Source: Ophiura sarsii
Taxonomy: Eukaryota; Echinodermata; Ophiuroidea; Amphilepidida; Ophiuridae
Assembly (NCBI GenBank): GCA_035610835.1
Contig: CM069459.1
Span: 60,351,923 to 60,415,922, forward strand
DNA length: 64,000 bases
Reading direction: 5' to 3'
The notes under the pieces were generated by a model, which saw nothing but the letters and a program-made list of their open reading frames with translations, made no database searches and was not told the DNA's origin. Of this stretch, positions 49,877 through 60,900 are shown piece after piece. A program made the translations under genes and the position numbers. Each line of letters starts with the position of its first letter. The first letter of the stretch is position 1.

Positions 49877-49900
49877 ACGTCGTGCCATATGGCACGACGT
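49877..49900. repeat. 24-bp perfect palindrome
   Basis: ACGTCGTGCCAT joined to its exact reverse complement, 520 bases after the alkaline phosphatase stop. Confidence 0.95.
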
Positions 49901-50000
49901 TTGTGGATTAGAGACTTATGGACACATTTTTAAACAACGAATTTTCATTTGTGTCATTGCAAAGGAGTGAACCGTTTCTTTTGTCACTCAGTCTAGTTGA

Positions 50001-50110
50001 TTCATACACTCTTAGTAGTGTTGAACCAATCAGATTTATTCATACACTCTTAGTAGTGTCAAACCAATCAGATTTATTCATACACTTTAGTAGTGTAGAA
50101 CCAATCAATA
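50001..50110 (+). repeat. Three tandem 38-bp units with CCAAT and hairpin
   Basis: TTCATACACTCTTAGTAGTG followed by AACCAATCA repeats at 50001, 50039 and 50077. Each unit has a potential ACACT...AGTGT hairpin and an inverted-CCAAT-box sequence. Confidence 0.85.
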
Positions 50111-50442
50111 AGCAAGAAACTAAAAAAAAAATCAGGGATTGCGTGTTCGCCGATTTGTTATTCCCTAGGTCAAAATTATGGTCAAATTGTACATTTTGAT
50201 TTGTATAGTGTCGATCACAAGATCTTTCTGAAGACTCTTGATTCTAAATTCGTTACATACAAATCCAAATAGAGATGCGCCTATTTCATGTAAAATAAAT
50301 TATTAAAATGACTTACACAGACTTTCGTATTTCAATGTTAAATGTTTCATATGCCTTATACAGCAGAAGCGTCTCGTGCAACTATTTTTGGGATTCAGGC
50401 GTTTTATGAATGCGGCCCCCAGTTATACCATGTTGTCCAAGT

Positions 50443-50486
<44 letters not shown>

Positions 50487-50610
50487 GGGGGGGGGGGGTA
50501 GGGTCAAAAAAATTCGCACGGTCAAAAAAATGCGCATAGTCACAAAATTTCGCACAGTCACAAAATTTCGCACAGTCACAAAATTTCGCACGGTCACAAA
50601 ATTTTGGACT
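50443..50610 (+). repeat. 43-base G run plus 18-bp tandem repeat
   Basis: G at 50443-50485, then T and 12 more G, then about five units of CACAAAATTTCGCACAGT (50508-50605). The periodic reading frames on both strands are artefacts of the 18-base period. Confidence 0.9.
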
Positions 50611-50731
50611 CAAAAAAGCACAACAGTTAACAAATAATGCCAATTCCTCAGTGTTTTAGGCCCTATTATTTTTCCTTATGCAAATTTAGCGACCCGGTCT
50701 TGGGAATTTAGCGTCCCGTTATTTGGAGCCA

Positions 50732-50790
50732 GGGGGGGGGGGGGGGGGGCAACTTGCCCCCCCCTGCCCCCCGGTCGGTACGCCCCTGTC
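50732..50790 (+). repeat. G run followed by C runs, GGTCGGTACGCCCCTG repeat end
   Basis: Eighteen G, then TTGCCCCCCCCTGCCCCCC and GTCGGTACGCCCCTG. A fold-back G/C structure typical of a dispersed repeat fragment. Confidence 0.75.
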
Positions 50791-51316
50791 TCACACCAGT
50801 AGATACAGTGAGGTGTTGGAAACAATTGACGATGTGAGATGTTCAGAATATGATTGTCTTTTCCTGGAGAGAGAGAGAGAGAGAGAGAAAGAAGAGGTAC
50901 ACTCTAGATTTACAGTGTTATTTACGCTCTTTTCATGAGTAAAGGGATAAGTGCAACAATGGAAACTGCATCATTTTTTATTCAAAGGGCCACTGCTTCA
51001 TCAATATTGGTGCTATTGTGACAACTGAGGTGTCACAATGCGCAGGAGGAGGATATGCCTGTTCTTTCCCATTTGTCGTATTTATTTAGGGTCCTAAGAA
51101 TTAAACACAGGGCGCCTCGTAAAAAGTGGATATTTTCTTTGTGTGCGGTGTTTATTAAAAAATGCTCAAAGTGTGTCTGTTTTTTCCCCCATGCAGGCAA
51201 TGACTTATATAGACTCCTGCTCCTCCTCCTCCACATAAAATCTGAACATTTATACATGACCGATTCGCCGTCATCTAGGTTAAGCTGCTTTTACATTTCG
51301 ATATTGCTAGTTAGTT

Positions 51317-52379
51317 CTAGACTCTTGTGGAACGTCCGATTATTGAGTCTCTGGATGTCTCTGCGATGTCTTCGTTGTCCGATGTGATCTTATTATTTCT
51401 TAATAACGAATCGCTTGGTACAGGTTCACTTGGAGTCTGGTATGTTGATGACTCAACAATGTCTATAGGGATGAAGTCTTCATGTCGGTACGGATTTTTC
51501 TTCCTATACAATAATATTCGAGAGCAAAATAGATCATTTTATACTAAGAGAATAACGGTATTTATTTTTTAGACCTTATCCGTGTTATATTGTCTGACAT
51601 AAATGCGGGCGGTAGTATTATTTTAAAAGGAACAACGACGATGTCGACGCCGCGGGCAAGATGTTGATCATTCTTAAATAAACAGTCATACTTTTGACAT
51701 TTATTTAATCAAAAGTGTAACATTAATTGCCCATATTTGTCAATTTTTACCCCTGCTAGTATCGAATAACCCATCCACATTCCATCCAATCCCCTGCCGG
51801 GAATACGCCATGCGTCGGCGTAATGCGCCGCATAAGCATGGGGGAAATATAATCAATTAACACTTAGTACTAAACTGCAGTATCGTTGCGTTCAAAATGT
51901 CAGTTATAACAATTTGATTTATTTGCGGGATATTCAAATCTTAAAATGGAATGTCTGTAGTGTCAATCGCAATTTACTACACACGTATTGGGTAATAAAA
52001 GATAACCAAAGACATACAGTAACTACGACTGACATCATTTTGTTTTACACACTTTACATATAAATGAATGTTATTCTTGCAACGTTGAAATTGTTTTTTT
52101 TTGAAAACAGGATCTAAAAGGCCAACTTAATCGTGGCTAAATGACATGAGCAAGCATTAAATCTAGAAATCTAGAAATATCCAGGAATCCATCTCTACCG
52201 TGCAGGTGGGTGTTTTTGTTCCTATTGTTTTCTTGTTTTTTTCTTTATTTCTTACCGTTTAATATAAAACGCTCTGATGTTGTCACGTTTATACCACGTG
52301 CCTATTGCTACTGGTATCACAAGGAACAGTAACATCCATATATAATTCAAGTTGGCTTCTTGATCCATTCGATGTGTAC
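51317..52379 (-). CDS. Last two exons of a membrane protein with a PDZ-ligand-like tail (3' partial)
   Basis: I do not recognise the family. On the minus strand, exon 52379-52256 (acceptor TTTTTACAAAG, donor GTAAG) encodes MDQEANLNYIW followed by a hydrophobic span (MLLFLVIPVAIGTW) and a basic stop-transfer stretch (YKRDN...FYIKR). Exon 51503-51317 (acceptor ATTATTGTATAG) continues in the correct phase (CG|G, Arg) with KKNPYRHEDFIPIDIVESS and a Ser/Thr/Asp-rich tail ending STRV-stop. The last residues fit a class I PDZ ligand (S/T-x-V). An AATAAA on the minus strand at about 51081-51086 could end the transcript. Upstream exons should lie above 52379 but are not recognisable among the repeats and the assembly gap. 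It could be the end of a single-pass receptor or the last helix of a transporter. Exon structure moderately sure, function unknown. Confidence 0.55.
51572..51850 (+). mobile_element. Fold-back repeat family E, copy 1
   Basis: AGACCTTATCCGTGTTATAT, GTCTGACATAAATGCGGGCG and then ACCCCTGCTAGTATCGAATA match, in order and inverted, the element at 57415-57733. Confidence 0.7.
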
Positions 52380-53009
52380 CTTTGTAAAAAAGAACATTTA
52401 AAGTTAGACTAGCGTACCAATCCAATGCAGTGGCGTAGCCAGAGAAGGGGTGGTCAGGTATGATAGAGTGCCCCCTCCCCCGACGAAAAATTGAGCGCGA
52501 AAATCTGGAAGGCAAAACAAACAAGGAAAAGGGGAGGGGAAAAGGAGAAGGAGAAAAGAGAAAAACATGGAAAGGAGAGAAAAGTAAATGAACAAAGGAG
52601 GAAAAGGAAAATACACAAAAAGAAGAAGGAAAATATGAAGAAGCATATTGAACTGTGAACTGCCACTAAGCCATTTCATGCTGACCACTTGCCTCGCAAA
52701 CACGCAGTGTGGCCCAGTCCAAGTCCAAACCAGCTGCAATAGTGGGGGTATAACTACTCGCAATGCAATACACATGATAAACGCCACAAAGTATGACATC
52801 AACGTTGACTTTGAAGTACTTCACCAGAGCGGTGTTTACACTCCAAGGGCGCTACTTTGCACTAATAGTATTTACATTGTATTAGTCCGAGGAAAACCAC
52901 CTGTGTGGCACATTTTCTGATCGGCAGTTTCCCGCGCAGGAAACATTAGCATAAAAAACCCTGTGGACTTCGGAAACAAGAAACCCTTCTAGGCTAAAAC
53001 AAGTCAAAA

Positions 53010-53565
53010 CATCGTACTTTCAGGCTAAATTTCTCAAAGAGAGTAGTTTTAATTACAGAATAAGTTGTGGTAGCTGATAAAATGTGCTTTAAGCTTTTCA
53101 TTTATATCAAATCTGTGGTATTTACCAGCCTAACAATGTGTTAAAAATGTATACCAAGGTATACCTTTTAATTTGACCTTAGGCGCGAAAAGGTAGGTTG
53201 ATGTACAGCTATGCACAGTCTCACGGTAAACTATAGGACATGTACATTCCTATGCACTCCATATGTATTTGTATTTGGCGCGCATATTTAGTCTGCTAAG
53301 CAGCAGGATTAAAAAGCGCTTGCACGGGTCCAATTGTCATATCGATTGGCTGATATTTACAATAGCACGTACACAATCTTACAGAATCAATACCTCCGTG
53401 AGCAACTCATTAACATAGAGGTGAAACTTTGGTGACTTCGGTTGCTATGTTGTTGGCAAGTAGTTATATAACTTGGTATCAATCCAATATGTTGGAGACT
53501 TCCAATAACTTTTTAAGGGCAATAGAGGGCAGGGGTCACAATTTATACTTCTAATCTATGTGTCC
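53010..53565 (+). repeat. Repeat Z, uninterrupted copy (empty site)
   Basis: Contiguous counterpart of 44920-45276 plus 47041-47243. The junction reads ACAATAGCACGTACACAATC with no insertion. Confidence 0.88.
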
Positions 53566-53900
53566 TATCCAGCACAAAATGCTTTCATCGAGCGTTCAAA
53601 AATGCGTGCAATAAGCAATCGGGACGGCATGCTTACGATAATATTATAGCATGACATGCGCGTGAGAATAACGTACCATCTGCGTACATTCTTTTAGGGT
53701 AAATGACAGACGGTTCTAAAGGCCCTGTCACATATAAGCGAATAGAGCTAACGTGTGCCCCGACGTTTTGTAATAAATACGTTCTTAACTCCAAAACTAT
53801 AGCTCCAGCATGTAAATATTAAATTATACAATTATCTTTGTCAGTGTTATTGCGATTTATTCCGTTGAGGGCGCTAACGGAATAAATCTAATCTGGTTCT

Positions 53901-54000
53901 NNNNNNNNNNNNNNNNNNNNNNNNNNNNNNNNNNNNNNNNNNNNNNNNNNNNNNNNNNNNNNNNNNNNNNNNNNNNNNNNNNNNNNNNNNNNNNNNNNNN
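53901..54000. other. Assembly gap (100 N)
   Basis: One hundred consecutive unknown bases, so distances across it are unreliable. An AGGCCCTGTCACA terminus like that of the 24280 element lies just upstream, at 53719. Confidence 0.99.
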
Positions 54001-55100
54001 AGAAAACCCTTTTAAAACATCTCTAAGTACAACTTTAAGAGTGAAATACATTAACAGTAGTTATGTAATATCTTTGATGACGTTCCTCTTAATAATAGAA
54101 TACTTCGTTATTTCACATCAAAAACAAAAAACACGCTTTTCGGACAGTACAAACTAAACTGAAGACATTCTCGTATGCAATCGATTCAATATGCAATATT
54201 ACCAATTACACTAATAATCTGCTGCAAAATATAATTATATATTATTATCTCAGCATCGTTATGACACAATAGGACATGTCCGTAAATACAGGCTGTCCCA
54301 AGATGAGAAGTACCCATAGTAGCCTACCCATCGATGCCCAAAGTTCATTAATTTGTTTTCATCATCAAATCAATGAGATTAGATCCGTTGTTTTTCAACC
54401 ATATTTAATAATACCCTTTCATTAGAATTTTAGATCATGAATATCGGACTTATTTAACTAAAGTTACACTCCATTGTGTAAGACATGGTGATTTCACCCT
54501 TTTTGGCAATGTGCAAAAAAAAAAAGAGGTTTTTAAACAGCTTGTCTGAAAGAAACTAATACATTCTCTTACTCTCTTGTCTGCTAATATCTTTGGTTCT
54601 TTTCTATTTTAAATAGTTGTTTTATTATACGGTTGTTTTTAAACAACCATTAATAATTAATAATGATTTAAAAATCATTAATAATTCTTTATTTTGATTC
54701 AATTTGAAGAGTAAAAATTGATCTTCACGCATGGGCGACCCCAAACTTTGTTTCTATATGGATTCACACCACTTAATAAATAATGGAACAGGCCACATAG
54801 CCTGGGCGTTCTAAAAGCATTCGTATCTTCGACGGCGTATATCTCGCAACATTTGCCTTGACTTTATTTATTATTGCTGTTTAACGAGAAGCCAAGACCA
54901 CGATATTCATCAAAAATGTAAAGTTGAAGCAACCAGTTCCTATAAGCATAGATTCTGTGCTATAAGCGAGACAATAACTTTTAATTATTATAGTATGGGC
55001 CGTACCGTCGTAATACACTCAAGAAACTTTCATGGTCGAAGAACCCCTCACAATTACACACTCTTTCATAATTCAATAGAAGATATACACCTGTACCTGT
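54001..55100. other. AT-rich intergenic, nothing recognised
   Basis: Low-complexity AT-rich sequence with short inverted ATTAATAATTAATAAT stretches near 54645-54690. No coding exon visible. Confidence 0.4.
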
Positions 55101-55104
55101 AATA

Positions 55105-55783
55105 CAGTGTGGTTCAATAAAACGTTGACAGTTTTTTGAAGCCATTTTTTTTTTAAATTCTGTAGATTTAAAAAAAAGAATTTCTTCAATATTCATCAAC
55201 TATATGATCTTGACCAACTATCCTGAAAATATCGTTACAAATAACCTTACGGTTGCAAAATAACAGCTATTTGAACAAAGTCTGTCCCATTTCACTCTGT
55301 CCACGGGTACTGATTTCGCGACGTTACATTGAATACTGACTGATGAATTGCATGCAAGTAATCTAAGATTTGAAGATCCCGCCAGGTGAAACCAGTGTAA
55401 TTGTTAACATCTTAACTATCTATTCAGGTGTGAAATCAACACGCAATAATAATACCACGTGTGACCCTAATTAGAATGATTGATTTTCATAGATTGGAAG
55501 TGTAATTGTCTATACACTATGCCTTAAAAGTGACGATGCCATTTAATGTTATCGTGCTGGTCATTTCCCGTAGACTTACCCGGCCGTGGACAAAGAGATT
55601 TTGGAGAGATTCTCTTCAAAATAGCTATCATTTTGCCGCCATATCATTATTAACATTGAGATTTTCAGCATAGATGGCCAAGATGATATTTTTGAGGAGT
55701 ATGTAAAAAATAAATAAACCAAATCCCACAATTTTGAAAAATATGGCTTTGAAAAACTGCCAACGTTTTATTGAACCACACTG
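55105..55783. mobile_element. Tc1/mariner-like fold-back element C, copy 2
   Basis: TIR CAGTGTGGTTCAATAAAACG and complement, TA on both sides. Co-linear with 32731-33345 (CCCATTTC, CCACGGGTACTGATTTCGCG, GAAACCAGTG, TCATTTCCCGTAGACTTACC). Confidence 0.85.
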
Positions 55784-56369
55784 TAGTATACCTGAACTTT
55801 ACTTGGGGTCGGCAAAATAAAAGGTGCCCATTGAGCGGAAATATCCGTTGGATATATGGCCCATTTGACACAGTAGGTTTATGGGATTTATTTATTGATC
55901 CATATGATCAAGCTAGTTTTGAGGCTAAATTTGAGTGACATTTAAATATATAGGTAAAGACGTGGCATGGGTAATTAGCTATGGCTTAGACTATTTTTCT
56001 TACAAACTTGGTAAAAATTATATAGTCCGCTACTGTTTAACTTCACCAAATCCATTCTCTAATGTGAAAATGACATCTAAGCTAATTCACCAAATACCAC
56101 ATCATTAGTTATTTAGAAGTCCCTAAACACTTATAGACCTTATAGAAATGCATTGCGCTGACAAAATATGTTTCAATTTGTTTTAGGTCGAAACTTAATT
56201 TTGCTATCCCAATTTGGCAAAATTACTATGTATGCTCTATGGGTGGGATTAAGGGTAGTGGTGGGGTCTGAAGATTTTTTTTTAAAGTGCATATTTGATC
56301 AAGTGGGACCATGGCCGATTTGAACAAAATACCTTCCCTATTTATGCCCCGCCCTGGGCATGTATATAC

Positions 56370-56580
56370 TCTATTTGGCTTCCTCTGGACAGTGACGTTA
56401 CTTAACAGTTGCAGCGTTTACGCACGCGTATGTATCTTCCGTCTGTCAACGCTCGTGTGTATACGCTAACGCCTTGAGTAGGCGCGCTCGTTATGTGCTG
56501 CAATTAGGAGAATCGGGGGAGAATACGCAGTTACGTCACTGTCTCGTGATGGTCAAATAGACTATAGAAAGATATGTCTA
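56370..56580 (+). repeat. Dispersed repeat shared with alkaline phosphatase intron 6
   Basis: CTATTTGGCTTCCTCTGGAC, CGCTCGTGTGTATACGC, CCTTGAGTAGGCGCGC and CAGTTACGTCACTGTCTCG follow the same order as 43050-43225. Confidence 0.7.
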
Positions 56581-56619
56581 AAATCGTCTTGATCAAGTTC
56601 ATCGGGACTGTTTTAATAA

Positions 56620-57125
56620 GGGATCACGTCAAAACTCGACCGCCAGGCAACCGCCGGTTCCGTCCGGTTCTCACAAAACGTGTCGTCTGTTATAATATAC
56701 ACACATAATGAGGTCAAATAGTTACACTCTGGTGAACACGACCGGCTGATAGTGCCTCGTCACACGCGTGAGCAATAAAATCTTGAAGTAATGAGCTCAG
56801 TTGACAACCAGTACAATACAGCTATTGATTTTCACTGGGGTTGGCTTTTTCAATCTGTTTATATAGCTCAATTAACTTTTTAAAATCAATACCGAAAGTC
56901 TATGAATGGTTTTTTTTACAGAACGATTATAGAGTGAGCTATTATGACCGCAAAGTAACAGATTGAGAGTGTAAATTGGTCCGGTTACAGCATTAAGTCA
57001 ACCGGCGGTTGTTCAGTGTTGCATGCGCGAATATTCATATACCAGTAAAACATTTGACCTGAAAGAACTGGGCGGAACCGCCCGTAACCGGCGGTCAACG
57101 GGCGGTCGAGTTTTGACGTCTTCCC
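56620..57125. mobile_element. 506-bp MITE with GGG TIRs and TAA duplication
   Basis: GGGATCACGTCAAAACTCGA at left; the right end is the complement of GGGAAGACGTCAAAACTCGA; TAA flanks both ends. Subterminal CCGCCGG/CCGGCGG motifs are inverted too. This fits PIF/Harbinger-type MITEs. Confidence 0.82.
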
Positions 57126-57414
57126 TAAGATGATTGATTATTTAAAAAAAAAATCTAGTCGAAGGAGAGCACTTACTTGTGGACGTTTCGGAAACGAGCG
57201 GTCTCCTTTCTCCCCATTTGATTTGGAGTGATCGTTGACCAATCGTAATTGGAAAACGATTGTGACATCTTTGATTCTTAAACAGCTAAGAAAGTTTAAG
57301 CAATCTCGTTGGTTCTCAGAGAAATCGGCAACATTTAGATGAGACAATTGAACACGGGGAGGTAGGGCTTACATTCACAAAGCGTGGTTTGCTCCATAAC
57401 GCGCACTTTGGCAC

Positions 57415-57733
57415 CTTCCTGCGTTTATGCCGGCGCCGTGACGCTTACGCATGGTGTACTTATCGCATGGGATTGGATGGAATGTTTGTGGGTTATTCGA
57501 TCCTAGCAGGGGTAAAAGTTGTCAAATGTGGACAATAAAGTGTACTTATTTCTTTGATAAATGTCTTAAGTATGATTGTTTAAGAATGAGAATAAATTGT
57601 TTTTAGACCGTACCCGTGTTATATTGTCTGACATGAATGCGTTCGGTAGTATTATTTTTTGCGTAGAACAACTCCGCCACTATCGTCCGCATTTATGTCA
57701 GACAATATAACACGGGTACGGTCTAAAAACAAT
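57415..57733 (-). mobile_element. Fold-back repeat family E, copy 2
   Basis: 57600-57733 is a palindrome with arms GACCGTACCCGTGTTATATT and complement. Upstream sequence matches the 51572-51850 copy in the opposite orientation. Confidence 0.78.
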
Positions 57734-57959
57734 ACCATTATTCTCTAATTTTATGTCACATATGAAAAGTAGAGATTAGCAGGCTTACAAAATGTGCAGA
57801 CACGATTGTAATCCGTTGTGTAAAAGTAAAAATATACCACCTTCAAAATAAGTTGCAGGTTTTCTGGGGACAGCAAAGATGTTTTTTCTTCAGAATATTC
57901 GTATTACGAGTCCCTTATAATCATGATAATAATATGATGATGTTATGGATTGATTTCAG

Positions 57960-60900
57960 TCGACATAACTCCGCCTGAGATACTAAATTGCCCCTCGGAA
58001 ATCAAACAGGAATCAGATTTAAGAAGGGAACTGAGTGTACGAATTACGCCACCAACGGCCACAGATCCATCTGGTATCCGTAGCGTAACAACCAGTGACA
58101 ATATCCGTAGTGTAACAACCGGTGAACAAGTATCAGACAGTGTTACAGTTCCGTTTGGTGGCGCTACTTCTGTTGAATACACATTCACCGATAACGCTGG
58201 TAACGTGGCACGGTGCGCATTTCCTGTTTCTCACTCCTGTAAGTGCAAATTGGGTAATATCAGGGGAATGACTTTCATATCTGCTCATTGTTGAGATTTG
58301 GTTCAGTATAGCGCACTCTATCAGTCCTTCACCCGGAAGTGACTGCGATCCGGCGTCCTTCTCAACTGATCTGATTACAATATTCATAAAATGCAAATAA
58401 CGCCACGCCCTCCTCTGTCACTGCCAGACGACGCCATCCACAATTTAAAATTCGTATTTTGTTCTACGTAAACTAATTTCAAATAACCAATTCTGAATGT
58501 TTCGTGTCATATAAAGAACTAAATTCTGCCATCATCAAAGCAAATAAGTTCTACTCTAAATCACAATCAGCTTTTTTTACCATTGATGTACTATTTCTGT
58601 GCCACAAATCATGTTTTGAGCCGATAAAAACCACCATGTCTCATGTCGTCTGGTTTGCTACGATGATAGTGCGCCCCCTATAAAACCTTGACCCGTGAAT
58701 TTGGTTTTAGTAGGCGAAATTTTGTCTGAGGAGTGACCTATCCCATAATTATATAATCCCTGGTAATATCAAACGAGTTCCACGATAATTATAATGTATG
58801 TGGCAAAGCCTATCCAAGCGTTAATTTGTGTACGTTAGTTATAACAGTTAAAATGACAGGCGATGAACTATTAACACTTTTTAATCTGCTATCTTCTACA
58901 AGTAATAACATCTGTACAGTCATTCTGTGCAATATTAGTAAAAGGTAGAATAAGGCCATTCAAAATTGATTTTGAGTTTCCTGTTATTATTTATTATTTA
59001 TTATTTATTATTTATTATTTATTATTTATTATTTATTATTTATTATTTATTATTTATTATTTATTATTTATTATTTATTATTTATTATTTATTATTTATT
59101 ATTTATTATTTATTATTTATTATTTATTATTTATATTATTTATTATTTATTATTTATTATTTATTATTTATTATTTATTATTTATTATTTATTATTTATT
59201 ATTTATTATTTATTATTTATTATTTATTTTTTATTTTTTATTTATTATTTATTATTTATTATTTATTATTTATTATTTATTGTTTATTATTTATTTTCAT
59301 GTTTGTGGCTGAAACTGACTGATGTCACAAATAATTTGCCCGTATTGTTAATATTAAACTGTAATTTAAAAAAAAAAAAAAAAAATCAAATCAATTATGA
59401 ATGGCCTTGGAATGTTAGCAATAATTTTATAAAACAAAATTAAGCAAAGTATGTAAATTTATCGGCAACCCAACAACCCTTTGTTTCTAATGTGTTGGTA
59501 CTATAGCTATCGGAGGCCCTGTGATATCTGACTGTCCATCAAACCAATGTGACACCCAGGGCGCTGGTGGAAGAACAAGGGTGTTTTTCTGGGACGAACC
59601 CACGGCTTCCAGTGGACGATTAACGAGAAGTCACGCACCAGGATCTACATTTGCTGCAGGAAGAACAACAGTTACTTATAAAGTCGAAGAGGCTGGTAAA
59701 ACGAGTGTCTGTGTTTTTCTCGTTTGCTTGCCAGGTTTGTCGAATACGACTCATAAAGCGTTCAGCATACTCCATCACGCTCGAACTCTTTGCGCTCCCA
59801 CACATGCGTAGTAGCTCCACTACAACAAAATAACGCGATCTAATTGGAAAACGGCGTCAACGCTTGCACTCAGCAGCTGAGCATTGCGGAGTATGATGAA
59901 CGCTTTACGATAACTCAGGGCGTGTTCACACTATAGCTTTTTCCTCAATCCGGGTCGGATCCGGGTTCGAACCCGGATTGATCGATATTTCATTTTCTGT
60001 TCACATTAGCGCTATGTACATATGTGTTGAAGTTGTATCCGCATTGGCAAATGGGTTTATTAAAACCGGAAGTTAAAATTCTTGTATCAATGACCTACCT
60101 AGCTTGCTCATCATGGCGGGTATAAACATCAAGCAACAGTGGCTGGTAATGAAATACCGTCGAACACATCAGCGACAACGTGCCAGAGGCCGTAGAAAGA
60201 TGGCAGGAATAATTGTTATACCATTGTTATACCGTTCCGGTTGGTTCATTGCATACCCTCTATACGCATGGATTACGATTATGGATTGATTTCCCAAATC
60301 TCTTTCAACGTTGATTCGAGAATAGGACTGAACTGAAGGCCTATAGATGATAGAATCACCGTCCATCACCGTCTGACTCATTATCTCAGTTGGTAGAGCG
60401 CCGAAACCCGGAGGTTTCCCGGTTCAATTTCTTGATGGTCAGTGAATTTGTCACTGGCTGTCGTATGTAATGTCGAAGACCTGTTGATGTTGATCTACAT
60501 ACCTCGGTGTATATCATAGTATTTTTCAGAAGACGCCCCCACATGACCTTTTAAGGGTGTCGAGATCGTGTGTGGGTGTGGGGTGTGGGGTGTGTGTGTG
60601 GGGGTGTGTAGGTCGCGTCCACCACACATGTCCACCACCTTTCAAGTGTTAACTTAAGGGCAGTGTCAACCCGGCACTTGTTTCAAAAATTGAATTTCAT
60701 ATTTCTCTATTATTTTATACTTTTATATGTATTCTATCATTACCATCATAAGTTCTAATCGGAAGCGATTATTTCCCGTTCTTTTGGGTGATTTTTTTAT
60801 TTTTTCGATTATGGATTTTAAATTCGAGATATGCATCCATTTCTAGCGAAATGTATGCAAAAAAAACACGACTTTTACCCTTTTCCGATGTTTTTAGCAA

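Noticed and set aside
53857..54051. Minus-strand frame through the gap
   Set aside because: More than half of it is unknown bases.
54981..55199. Minus-strand frame ending LRRYGPYYNN as an exon of the 51-52 kb gene
   Set aside because: Half of it lies in a transposon terminus, and no donor in a matching phase could be shown.
57138..57347. Minus-strand segment ending KRPQ before GTAAGTG, possible exon
   Set aside because: The donor is good, but there is no ATG in frame, no convincing acceptor and no family resemblance.
58966..59322. 118-residue YLLFIIYY repeat protein
   Set aside because: Pure translation of the heptamer microsatellite.
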